NCBI GenBank assembly: GCA_038117265.1
Contig: JAYOFO010000079.1
Span: 1 to 10,758, forward strand
Direction of reading: 5' to 3'
DNA length: 10,758 nucleotides
Source of the DNA: JAYPUG01 sp038117265
Lineage (GTDB): Bacteria > Pseudomonadota > Alphaproteobacteria > UBA6615
In this document: piece after piece, positions 1 through 6,320 of the stretch
Layout of the letters: each line of letters begins with the position of its first letter
Numbering within the stretch: the first letter of the stretch is position 1
Notes under the pieces: model-generated
What the model saw: only the letters and a program-made list of their open reading frames with translations
Databases searched by the model: none
Told to the model about the DNA's origin: nothing
Program-made: the position numbers and the translations under genes

Positions 1-457
1 GCGCCTGCGTCTCGCCCTGGTCGGACGCGTGGTGGCCGACCAGCAGATGGAGGAAGCCGCGCGCCCGGCAGAAATCCTCGAGCAGCGCGTAGCGCGCCCC
101 GCGCGCCGCGGCCTCCACCCCGCGCAGCGGCCGCTCCCCGTCCCGGACCAGGACATGGTGTGCGATCCCCGCGGCAGAGAGCCATTCTCCGACCTGCCGC
201 GCCTCGTCGGCGGATTCATCGCGCAGCCGGTGGTCGACCGTCACCGCTTCGACCCGGCCGCCGCGCGCGGCGGCCCACTCGGCCGCGCAGAGCGCCAGGG
301 CAAGGCTGTCGCGGCCGCCGGAAACGCCGACGGCCAGCCACGGACGGCACTCGAACGGGCCCAGCGGTTCCATCAGCCGGGCAAACGTTTCTGCATCGAC
401 GGAGGCGGCGCGCGTCCGCCCCGGCGTATCGTCCGCGCGGCGGACCGCTAGTTGCAC
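1..457 (-). CDS. tilS: tRNA(Ile)-lysidine synthetase, N-terminal part (runs off left edge)
   Basis: This cytoplasmic ATP-dependent enzyme joins lysine to C34 of the CAU anticodon of tRNA-Ile2, so that it reads AUA instead of AUG. The window holds about 152 codons and the C-terminal part is missing. Visible are the N-type ATP pyrophosphatase P-loop SGGRDS (residues 46-51 from the GTG), VDHRLR (74-79), a stretch ending GARYALLEDF that is typical of the family, and GHHASDQGET (141-150), matching the usual GHHADDQAET. The start is uncertain. A GTG at 457 overlaps the end of cpoB by 10 bases and gives about 45 residues before the P-loop. The first in-frame ATG, at 373, leaves only 17, which is short but possible. 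No good Shine-Dalgarno precedes the GTG, so translation may be coupled to cpoB. tilS following cpoB is a common alphaproteobacterial order. The identification is firm; only the start is not. Confidence 0.9.
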   Translation of the reverse strand, partial: MQLAVRRADDTPGRTRAASVDAETFARLMEPLGPFECRPWLAVGVSGGRDSLALALCAAEWAAARGGRVEAVTVDHRLRDESADEARQVGEWLSAAGIAHHVLVRDGERPLRGVEAAARGARYALLEDFCRARGFLHLLVGHHASDQGETQA

Positions 458-1440
458 TTCAGCCGCCCGATCTCGCGATCGGCACGCTGGACGATGCTGG
501 CCGGCGCGTCCGGATATTCGACGCGCAGCCTCTTGAACGTGATGCAGGCATCCTGGGTCTGTTCGAGCTGCCCCAGCGACATGCCGAGCTTGAGCAGATT
601 GTCGGGCGCCTTGGAACTGTCGGGATAGCGCTGGAATCCTTCGGCGAAGGTCCGTGCCGCCATCGCATAGTCGCCGCGCACATAAAAGGTCTCGCCGAGC
701 CAGTATTGGGCGTTCCCGGCAAGCGGGTCGTCCGAGTGCGCGCCGACAAACGCCGCGAGCGCGGTCTCCGCGTTCGTGAAATCGCGGCGCAGCAGGAATC
801 CGCGCGCATAATCGTATTGCTCCTGCGCGGAGCCCGGCGGCAGGGTGGCCGGGCTCGCGGCCCCGTCGGCCGGCGCGGCGGCGGCTGGCTCCCCCTCGCC
901 GGCCGGAGCGCCCGCCGCGCGAAGCTGGCTTTCGGTCAGGGTGCCGATCACTTGCGGCCCCCCGGGTCCCGATTCGACGGTCACCGCACCGGGCGCGCGC
1001 GGCGCTGCCGGCGGGATGGGCTGGGTCGCACCACGGGCAACGGCGGCGCCCGAGCCGGTTGCGCCCCCCGCCTCGAGTTCGCGCAGCCGGAAATCGACAT
1101 CAGTGACCAGCCGGTCCATGCGCTCGTTCAACTGGCGGACCTGGAAGTCGAGCTGCTCGATCTGGCCCGTCAGGCGGCGCATCTGCTCCTCGAGCGCATC
1201 GGTCGTGAGCTGCAGTTGGGAGACGGCCGCCGGCGGCGCCTCGGCGGCCACGGCTCCGCCTTGCGGCGGCGGCGCACCACGATAGACCGTCCGCTCGAGG
1301 GTCTGGAGCTGACGCTCGAGCCGCGCGATGGTGTCGGCAAGGCTCCGGACGTCGGTCGACTGGGCCGCCGCCGGCAACGCTGCGGCCAGCAGCGCAACCA
1401 CCAGAACCGCGGACGTTGAAATCCTGTTGAGTTTCGACAT
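448..1440 (-). CDS. cpoB: Cell division coordinator CpoB (YbgF), periplasmic TPR protein
   Basis: A 330-residue periplasmic protein. In E. coli CpoB binds TolA and links Tol-Pal constriction with peptidoglycan synthesis by PBP1B. A signal peptide covers about residues 1-27 (hydrophobic core AVLVVALLAAAL, likely cleavage after PAAA). Next come heptad-like coiled-coil stretches at about 30-53 and 73-123, which in the family drive trimerisation, then a low-complexity Ala/Pro/Gly linker at about 124-203. The C-terminal TPR region spans about 204-325 and shows AQYWLGETFY and the family-typical KAPDNLLKLGMSL. The ATG at 1440 is chosen because it opens directly into a signal peptide; an upstream in-frame ATG at 1506 would put 22 charged residues in front of it. 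The gene is cut off from pal by a terminator and a 113-base gap, so it may have its own promoter. Its end overlaps the probable tilS start. Confidence 0.93.
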   Translation of the reverse strand: MSKLNRISTSAVLVVALLAAALPAAAQSTDVRSLADTIARLERQLQTLERTVYRGAPPPQGGAVAAEAPPAAVSQLQLTTDALEEQMRRLTGQIEQLDFQVRQLNERMDRLVTDVDFRLRELEAGGATGSGAAVARGATQPIPPAAPRAPGAVTVESGPGGPQVIGTLTESQLRAAGAPAGEGEPAAAAPADGAASPATLPPGSAQEQYDYARGFLLRRDFTNAETALAAFVGAHSDDPLAGNAQYWLGETFYVRGDYAMAARTFAEGFQRYPDSSKAPDNLLKLGMSLGQLEQTQDACITFKRLRVEYPDAPASIVQRADREIGRLKCN

Positions 1441-1501
1441 GGCGACGTTCCCGAATTCGACCCGGTCCGATGCGGTGTGCCTGCGGGCCGTGAATCTGGT
1501 T

Positions 1502-1518
1502 GGCACGTTCGGTACGTT
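1502..1518. repeat. Tandem 8-base repeat upstream of cpoB
   Basis: Two copies of GGYACGTT (GGCACGTT at 1502-1509 and GGTACGTT at 1511-1518, plus-strand reading) lie one base apart, 62 bases upstream of the cpoB ATG. A small palindrome TTTCGGCGAAA follows at 1519-1529. The 9-base period is close to one helical turn, which would suit a regulator binding as a dimer. That is inference; I recognise no known operator. Confidence 0.3.
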
Positions 1519-1553
1519 TTTCGGCGAAACTATGGCATTGCGGACCGTGAACG

Positions 1554-1579
1554 AAAACGCCCCGGATCAACCGGGGCGC
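1554..1579 (-). terminator. Rho-independent terminator after pal
   Basis: Read on the minus strand, a perfect 8-bp stem CGCCCCGG/CCGGGGCG closes a 5-base loop TTGAT and is followed directly by TTTT. It starts about 26 bases past the pal stop codon. The GC-rich stem and immediate U-run fit an intrinsic terminator ending the pal transcript before cpoB. On the other strand no T-run follows, so it is directional. Confidence 0.85.
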
Positions 1580-1604
1580 TCTCGACTTCCGGTCTGCGCC
1601 GGCT

Positions 1605-2120
1605 CTAGTTCGCGTCGACCACCAGAACGCCGCGGCGATTCTGCGACCAGGCCCGCTCGTTGGAACCCGGAACGGCCGGCCGCTCCTTGCCGTAGCTGAC
1701 GATCTTGACCCGGTTCGGATCAATGCCCAGCGACACGAGATAGTCGCGGGCCGAATCGGCACGGCGCTCACCCAGCGCGAGGTTGTACTCGCGGGTGCCG
1801 CGCTCGTCGGCGTGGCCCTCGATGATCACCTTGTTCTGCGGATAGGTCTTGAGCCAGGCCGCCCAGCGCTCGATCGTTGTGCGCGCCTCGGGCTTCAGGC
1901 TCGACTTGTCGAAATCGAAGAAGACGCGGTCGCCGACATTGACCTCGAGGTCAATCTGCGAACCGGGCTTGGGGCCGGCCGGCTGCGTCGCCACCTGGCT
2001 GCTCGATGACGACGTCGTCGCGGCGCCGGAGCTGCCGGTGTCACCACTATTTTCCGCGGTCGAAGAACACGCCGCAATTACAAAAGCCGCCAGCACGAGG
2101 CCGGGAATGTTAAGTCGCAT
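1605..2120 (-). CDS. pal: Peptidoglycan-associated lipoprotein Pal
   Basis: A 171-residue outer-membrane lipoprotein that anchors the membrane to peptidoglycan and is the OM target of the TolQRA-TolB machine. The signal peptide ends in the lipobox IAAC, with the lipidated Cys at residue 18. The next residue is Ser, not the Asp inner-membrane retention signal, so outer-membrane sorting is expected. A Ser/Thr/Gly-rich tether covers about 19-50. The OmpA-like domain (about 60-170) shows FFDFDKSSL and GHADERGTREYNLALGERRA. D104 and R119 match the spacing of the diaminopimelate-binding Asp and Arg of OmpA. The ATG at 2120 is chosen over the in-frame ATG at 2147 because AAGGAG lies six bases before it and the signal peptide then has normal length. 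A strong candidate promoter precedes the gene and a terminator follows it, so pal can be a single-gene transcript in addition to any readthrough from tolB. Confidence 0.98.
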   Translation of the reverse strand: MRLNIPGLVLAAFVIAACSSTAENSGDTGSSGAATTSSSSSQVATQPAGPKPGSQIDLEVNVGDRVFFDFDKSSLKPEARTTIERWAAWLKTYPQNKVIIEGHADERGTREYNLALGERRADSARDYLVSLGIDPNRVKIVSYGKERPAVPGSNERAWSQNRRGVLVVDAN

Positions 2121-2126
2121 GGGTGA

Positions 2127-2132
2127 CTCCTT
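2127..2132 (-). promoter_or_regulatory. Strong Shine-Dalgarno site of pal
   Basis: AAGGAG on the minus strand ends six bases before the ATG at 2120. It is the strongest ribosome binding site in the window and decides the pal start. It fits the high expression expected for Pal. Confidence 0.85.
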
Positions 2133-2173
2133 AAGCCGAATGTTCACGAGTCGAAGCCGACCGTGGGGAATAG

Positions 2174-2197
2174 CGTATGACGATACGACGTTCGTCG
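2174..2197 (-). repeat. Two overlapping inverted repeats in the pal leader
   Basis: CGTAT-GACG-ATACG (2174-2187, 5-bp arms, plus-strand reading) overlaps by two bases with CGACG-TT-CGTCG (2186-2197, 5-bp arms). Both lie in the leader predicted from the promoter at 2240-2268. As they share bases 2186-2187, the two RNA hairpins could not both form fully. They could also be protein-binding sites or chance. Confidence 0.35.
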
Positions 2198-2239
2198 CGC
2201 GCCAGACCCGCCCGAAAGCCTTTGCGTTCAGGCGTGGGG

Positions 2240-2268
2240 ACTATACTTGCCGTCATGTCCGGAATCAA
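2240..2268 (-). promoter_or_regulatory. Sigma70-type promoter for pal
   Basis: On the minus strand, TTGATT (2263-2268) is followed after exactly 17 bases by TATAGT (2240-2245). Against TTGACA/TATAAT this is 4 of 6 and 5 of 6 matches with the ideal spacer. Transcription would start near 2233, giving a leader of about 113 bases before the pal ATG. This is the best housekeeping promoter I can see in the window. Confidence 0.75.
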
Positions 2269-2331
2269 GTACCTCAGCGCCCCGCTTTCGAGAAAATTAA
2301 CAAGTATTTCAGTTACTTTTGCCGGTTCATA

Positions 2332-3684
2332 CTATTGCGGGACGGCACCTGGAGACCAGGCGGGATCCGACCCGCCGACCGGTGTTACGACCTCGCGCTC
2401 GTTGAAACCTGTCAGATCGATCGAGAACAGGCGCGGATCGCCGCCGCGCCCGCGCGCATCGCTGCGTTCCTGGCGAAAGAACATCAACACGCGGCCGTTC
2501 GGCGCCCAAGTCGGCCCCTCGACCAGAAATCCGCGGGTCAGCAGGCGTTCGCCCGACCCGTCGGGCCGCATCACACCGATATGGAAGGTACCGCGAAAGA
2601 TCTTGGTGAACGCGATAAGATCGCCGCGCGGCGACCAGACGGGCGTGGCATAGCGCCCTTCCTTGAAGCTAATGCGGTGCTGACCGGAGCCGTCGGCGTT
2701 CATCACATAGAGCTGCTGGCTGCCGCCGCGATCGGATTCGAAGACGATCTGGCGTCCTTCGGGCGAATAGGAGGGCGCCGTGTCGATCGCGGGATTGTCG
2801 GTCAGTTGCCGAACCCGGCGGGTCCGCAGATCCATGACATAGATATCGGAGTCGCCGTCCTCGGCGAAACTCATGATGACGCTGTTGCCGTCCGGCGAGA
2901 ACCGGGGCGCAAACGTCATCCCCGGAAAGTCGCCGAGCAATTCCTGTTCGCCGGTGTCGATGTTGAACAGGTAGACCCGCGGCTGGTCGTTGAAGTAGGC
3001 GAGATAGGTGATCTCCTGCTGGGTCGGCGAGAAGCGCGGCGTCAGCACCAGCGTCCGTCCGTCGGTCAGGAAACGGTGGTTGGCACCATCCTGATCCATG
3101 ATCGACAGCCGCTTGACCCGCGCGTCGACGGGCCCGCTCTCGGCGATGTAGACGATGCGGGTGTCGAAATAGCCCTTCTCGCCGGTGATCCGCTCATAGA
3201 TCGTGTCGGCGATGATGTGGGCGACCCGGCGCCAGTTCGACTGGGTCGTGGTCAGACTGAGCCCGGTCATCTGGTCTTCGGCAAACACGTCCCACAGGCG
3301 GAACGAGGCGCGCAGCGCGCCGTTCGGCTCGATTCCCACCTCGCCGACGACGAGCGCCTGGGCGTTCAGCGGTTTCCAGTTGGCAAAGCGCGGCGTTACC
3401 CCCAGCCCCTGGGGCTGCGCGATGAACGCACGCTTGTCAATCGGCCGGAACAGGCCCGAGCGCTCGAGGTCCGACGCAACGACCTGGGCGATGTCGATGC
3501 TGAATCGCCGCGCGGTCTCGTCCGACGGCAGGAAATCGGGAACCGCGATCGGCAGCGGTTCGATATTGCCCTGGGTGATGTCGACGGTCAGCTCCGCCTG
3601 CGCGGGCGCGACGGCCAGGATCAGCAGAACGGCCCCGGCGAGGCCGGTCAGCGCACGGCGAATCGGGAATGCAGAAAGCGTCAT
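2332..3684 (-). CDS. tolB: Tol-Pal system periplasmic propeller protein TolB
   Basis: A 450-residue periplasmic protein that binds Pal through its propeller and TolA through its N-terminus, passing on the force from the inner-membrane motor. The signal peptide is residues 1-30 (RRALTGLAGAVLLILAV, cleavage after AQA), and the mature protein opens with ELTVDITQGN, typical of the family. The N-terminal domain spans about 31-165. A six-bladed propeller follows, marked by six PD40-type repeats near 216, 260, 304, 348, 391 and 441 (PRFSP, PRFSPDG, PSYSPEG, PVWSPRG, PTWAPNG, PAWSPG). The ATG at 3684 overlaps the tolA stop as ATGA. It is preferred to the upstream in-frame start at 3774, which would add 30 non-signal residues. 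No Shine-Dalgarno is evident, so coupling to tolA is likely. The length is normal for the family. Confidence 0.98.
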   Translation of the reverse strand: MTLSAFPIRRALTGLAGAVLLILAVAPAQAELTVDITQGNIEPLPIAVPDFLPSDETARRFSIDIAQVVASDLERSGLFRPIDKRAFIAQPQGLGVTPRFANWKPLNAQALVVGEVGIEPNGALRASFRLWDVFAEDQMTGLSLTTTQSNWRRVAHIIADTIYERITGEKGYFDTRIVYIAESGPVDARVKRLSIMDQDGANHRFLTDGRTLVLTPRFSPTQQEITYLAYFNDQPRVYLFNIDTGEQELLGDFPGMTFAPRFSPDGNSVIMSFAEDGDSDIYVMDLRTRRVRQLTDNPAIDTAPSYSPEGRQIVFESDRGGSQQLYVMNADGSGQHRISFKEGRYATPVWSPRGDLIAFTKIFRGTFHIGVMRPDGSGERLLTRGFLVEGPTWAPNGRVLMFFRQERSDARGRGGDPRLFSIDLTGFNEREVVTPVGGSDPAWSPGAVPQ

Positions 3685-4580
3685 GACAGGTTCAACATTT
3701 GGCTTGGGTCGAAGTTGAAACGGATTTCCTTCCAGATCTCGTACTTGTCGGCCGGCAGCTGCAACGGCTGACAATTGACGTTCAGAACGGCGCGGCGCGC
3801 CGCCTCGGCCGCGGCCTGGAAGTTGCGGTCGAGCCCCATCATCGGTGCATCGACGATCGTCGCCTCGCGCACCATACCCTTGGGGTCGACCCGAATGAAA
3901 ACAGTCACCACAAGGTTTTCGGCCTCGCGCGCACCAACCGGCGGGTTCCAGCAGCGTCCGATCTGCTCACGGATGATATGACGCAGGCGATCGAGCTCGG
4001 CGATGGTCGCGCGCTCGGCGACCTGCGACTGCTGCGGCGCCTCCTTGCCCTGCTTCGGCGTCGTCTCGGGGCGGGGCGCACGCTCGGTCGTCTTGAACGG
4101 CATCTGCTCGGCCGCAAGATCCTTGAGCACGTTGTCGAAGCTGCGCAACGGCGCCGGCGGCTTCGGCTTGGCGCGCGGCTGCGCCTTTGCGATCGGCGGC
4201 GCGGGCTCCGGCTTGGGCTCGGGCGTCTTCTCCTTGGGCGGAGCCGGCTTGACCAACGGCGGCGGAGGCGGCGCGGGTTCCGCCTTCGCGAGTTGTTGCG
4301 GCTCAGGCGGACGCGGCGGCTCGGGAACGGGCTGCGGCGGGCTCGGCGGCGGCTGGGGGGCCGCGGTGCGCTGCGGTTCGGGTTTGGGCTCCGGTGTCGC
4401 GGCCTCGGGCGGCCGCGTCACGTCGTCGATCGTCACCACCTCGACGGGGATAATCCGGGCGGTCACTTCGGGCGGCGAGAACAGAAACGACAGGCCGAAC
4501 TGGGCAAAGACGATGAGCGCCAGATGCCCCGCTGCGGAAGCGAGCCCGCCCAGTCTGAACTGCGCCCAAAGCCATTCCAT
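3681..4580 (-). CDS. tolA: TolA, energy-transducing inner-membrane protein with proline-rich linker
   Basis: A 299-residue inner-membrane protein that spans the periplasm and couples the TolQR motor to TolB and Pal. A single N-terminal membrane helix covers about 14-34. S15 and H19 keep the Ser-x3-His spacing of the SHLS motif by which E. coli TolA contacts TolQ. The middle region (about 56-146) is extremely proline-rich, with 39 Pro in 91 residues, mostly in PEP/KPEP/PPxP patterns, including PPP at 77-79 and five prolines at 104-108. This replaces the long alanine-rich helix of E. coli TolA and makes the protein shorter. The C-terminal TonB/TolA-like domain (about 190-290) has ELDRLRHIIREQIGRCW and VVTVFIRVDPKG; C210 and C270 might form a disulfide. 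The gene lies 19 bases after tolR and overlaps the tolB start by 4. The architecture also resembles TonB, but the tolR and tolB neighbours settle the call. Confidence 0.95.
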   Translation of the reverse strand: MEWLWAQFRLGGLASAAGHLALIVFAQFGLSFLFSPPEVTARIIPVEVVTIDDVTRPPEAATPEPKPEPQRTAAPQPPPSPPQPVPEPPRPPEPQQLAKAEPAPPPPPLVKPAPPKEKTPEPKPEPAPPIAKAQPRAKPKPPAPLRSFDNVLKDLAAEQMPFKTTERAPRPETTPKQGKEAPQQSQVAERATIAELDRLRHIIREQIGRCWNPPVGAREAENLVVTVFIRVDPKGMVREATIVDAPMMGLDRNFQAAAEAARRAVLNVNCQPLQLPADKYEIWKEIRFNFDPSQMLNLS

Positions 4581-4599
4581 GCCCGTCCGCCTGCCTCGC

Positions 4600-5046
4600 T
4601 CACTTGCCTGCGGTTTCGGGGATCGGGACCTCCGCGATCAGCGCGACCTTCGAGAAACCGGCCTCGGAGACCAGCCCCATGATTTCCATGACCCGGCCAT
4701 AGTTGATCGCCTGATCGCCGCGCACGAAGACCCGCAGTTCCGGGTTCGCCTGCGAGACCGCGACGAGACGCGGCACGAGCGCAACCTGTTCGATCTCCGC
4801 CTCCTGCAGATAGACGCGGCCCTCGGCGTCCACCGTGATGATCAGCGGTTCCTTCTCCTCGTTGAGCGGGTCGACCGCGGCCTTGGGAAGATCGACCGGC
4901 ACGCCGACGGTCAGCAGCGGCGCGGCAATCATGAAGATCACGACGAGGACGAGCATCACATCGACGAACGGCGCGACGTTGATCTCGGTCACCGGCCCCC
5001 GGCGCATGCGCCGGCGCAACCGAATGCTGTCGGAACTGAGTGCCAT
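4600..5046 (-). CDS. tolR: Proton-channel subunit TolR
   Basis: A 148-residue inner-membrane protein of the ExbD/TolR family, which with TolQ forms the proton-driven motor that energises TolA. It has a short basic cytoplasmic start (RLRRRMRRG), one membrane helix at about 26-47, and a periplasmic domain to the end. D29 in APFVDVMLVLVVIFMI matches the essential membrane aspartate D23 of E. coli TolR. DLPKA after the helix and ITVDAEGRVYL are family-typical, and RVFVRGDQAINYGRVMEIM is the conserved C-terminal stretch. The ATG lies three bases after the tolQ stop, with a GAGG about 11 bases upstream, so the two are expected to be co-translated. Length is normal. Confidence 0.97.
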   Translation of the reverse strand: MALSSDSIRLRRRMRRGPVTEINVAPFVDVMLVLVVIFMIAAPLLTVGVPVDLPKAAVDPLNEEKEPLIITVDAEGRVYLQEAEIEQVALVPRLVAVSQANPELRVFVRGDQAINYGRVMEIMGLVSEAGFSKVALIAEVPIPETAGK

Positions 5047-5049
5047 GGC

Positions 5050-5781
5050 CTATTTCGCCTCTTCGAGCTGGCGCGACAGAATCGCGCTGAACTCGGCGGC
5101 GAACCCCTCGAGGCGCTGCGTGTAGCGCTGCATGTCGGTGCTGAACTTGTTGTAGGCGGCGACCGCCGGAATGGCGACGATCAGACCCATGGCCGTCGTG
5201 AACAGCGCCTCGGCGAGACCCGGCGCCACCACGGCCAGGTTCGTGTCCTTGGCAACCGCGATCGCCTGGAACGAGTTCATGATGCCCCACACCGTGCCGA
5301 ACAGGCCGATAAACGGTGCCGTCGCGCCGGCCGAGGCCAGAAAGACCATGTAGCGTTCGATCCGCTCCATCTCGCGGGTGAGCGAGACTTCCATCACCCG
5401 CTCGATCCGCTCGCGCAGGTTTGCCCGCAGCGAATCGGTCGAAGCCAGGCCGCGCGACGAGCTTCGCCGCCATTCCGACATCGCCGCGGCGAACACGGCG
5501 GCCATCGGGTCCGACGGTCGCGTCCCCAGCCGCTCGTAGAGTTCGTCGAGCGATCCGCCGGACCAGAAATTCTCTTCGAACCGGGTCGCATCGGACGCCA
5601 GCCGACGCAGCTTGATCCACTTGTCGATGATGATGGTCCACGACCAGAAGGACGCGACGAACAGCAGCACCATCACAAACTTGATGACCAAGTCCGAGCG
5701 CGCGAACAGCCCCCAGACCGAAAAGTCCGCGATGCCCGTGCCCCCGGTGATCGCGATCGTTTCGACTATATTCGATTCCAT
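5050..5781 (-). CDS. tolQ: Proton-channel subunit TolQ
   Basis: A 243-residue inner-membrane protein of the MotA/TolQ/ExbB family that forms the ring around the TolR helices. Three membrane helices are visible at about 31-52 (VIKFVMVLLFVASFWSWTII), 146-168 and 186-209, with a large cytoplasmic loop between the first two. The conserved core APFIGLFGTVWGIMNSF (155-171) and PGLAEALFTTAMGLIVAIPA (187-206) are hallmarks of the family. The ATG at 5781 fits the alignment, though only TTCGTTAA precedes it and no Shine-Dalgarno is visible. The gap to ybgC is 62 bases, the only break of this size between ruvC and tolB. I found no convincing promoter in it, so readthrough from ybgC is the simplest reading. 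Confidence 0.97.
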   Translation of the reverse strand: MESNIVETIAITGGTGIADFSVWGLFARSDLVIKFVMVLLFVASFWSWTIIIDKWIKLRRLASDATRFEENFWSGGSLDELYERLGTRPSDPMAAVFAAAMSEWRRSSSRGLASTDSLRANLRERIERVMEVSLTREMERIERYMVFLASAGATAPFIGLFGTVWGIMNSFQAIAVAKDTNLAVVAPGLAEALFTTAMGLIVAIPAVAAYNKFSTDMQRYTQRLEGFAAEFSAILSRQLEEAK

Positions 5782-5843
5782 TTAACGAACAGCCCATCGT
5801 TGTCGTTGTTCTTTCAACGTGCGCGCCCGGTCGGGAGCACCCG

Positions 5844-6320
5844 TCAGGTATCTGTGCATATGCCCGCCAGCGCGGCCCGCACGGGCGCGGGCAGCCGCGC
5901 CGGCCGGAGCGCCGCATCGATGCAGGCGAGCCGGACCTGCAGGCGGACGAGTTCGGCCTCGTTCTGCGCATCGGCCCGAAGGACGGTTTGCGCCATGCGC
6001 AGGCTCGCCCCACGCAGTTCGCAAACCCGCGTGCGGACCAGATAGGCGTCGTCGAGGCGCGCCGGCGCGATGTAGGCGGCATCGCAGTTGCGCACCGCGA
6101 AGGCCACGCCCGCCTCGTCCATCAATCGCCGGTGCTCGGTCCCCAGGCATCGCATCATTTCCGTCCGCGCACGTTCGGCGAACTTCAGGTAGTTGGCGTA
6201 GTAGACGATCCCCGCCGTGTCGGTGTCCTCGTAGTAGACCCGGCCGGGAAGGACGTGGACCGAACCCTCGAACCAGCCCGACCGGCCCTCGCGCGCCGAC
6301 ACCGGTTCAGCGGGCACCAT
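5844..6320 (-). CDS. ybgC: Acyl-CoA thioesterase YbgC, Tol-Pal cluster
   Basis: A small cytoplasmic hotdog-fold 4HBT thioesterase, about 158 residues, that hydrolyses acyl-CoA or acyl-ACP. Its place at the head of tol-pal clusters is widely conserved, though its exact role there is unclear. The motif RVYYEDTDTAGIVYYANYLKF carries the catalytic Asp (D34 from the chosen start, matching D18 of E. coli), followed by ERARTEMMR and YIAPARLDD. The start is ambiguous: in-frame ATGs at 6359, 6350, 6341, 6326 and 6320 all lie inside the 3' end of ruvB. I chose 6320, with GGA just upstream, because the conserved domain begins well after it. With any of these the N-terminus is about 14 or more residues longer than in E. 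coli. Overlap with ruvB (stop at 6307) suggests translational coupling. Confidence 0.93.
   Translation of the reverse strand: MVPAEPVSAREGRSGWFEGSVHVLPGRVYYEDTDTAGIVYYANYLKFAERARTEMMRCLGTEHRRLMDEAGVAFAVRNCDAAYIAPARLDDAYLVRTRVCELRGASLRMAQTVLRADAQNEAELVRLQVRLACIDAALRPARLPAPVRAALAGICTDT

Noticed and set aside
160..1419. Long plus-strand open frame of 419 codons across tilS and cpoB
   Set aside because: It is an Arg-rich shadow of GC-rich minus-strand genes, without any recognisable domain or start signal. The minus strand encodes clear TilS and CpoB.
2285..2331. AT-rich hairpin-like sequence after tolB (AAGTA/TACTT near 2299-2316)
   Set aside because: The stem is only 5 AT-rich base pairs with imperfect extension, too weak to call a terminator.
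1849..3771. Plus-strand open frame of 640 codons opposite pal and tolB
   Set aside because: It lies antisense to well-conserved Pal and TolB and even crosses the pal promoter. Its composition is typical of an antisense shadow in GC-rich DNA.
5782..5843. TTGAAA in the ybgC-tolQ gap as a -35 box for tolQ
   Set aside because: No -10-like hexamer occurs at 16-18 bases; the expected place reads GGCTGT. A CGGG-TGCT-CCCG mini-hairpin there has no U-run, so it is no terminator either.
4003..6045. Plus-strand open frame of 680 codons opposite tolA, tolR, tolQ and ybgC
   Set aside because: The Gly-rich part is simply the reverse reading of the TolA proline codons. There is no domain, and the opposite strand is fully explained.
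4463..6082. Minus-strand open frame of 539 codons across tolR and tolQ in another frame
   Set aside because: This is a frame-shifted shadow of tolQ and tolR, which are intact in their own frames.
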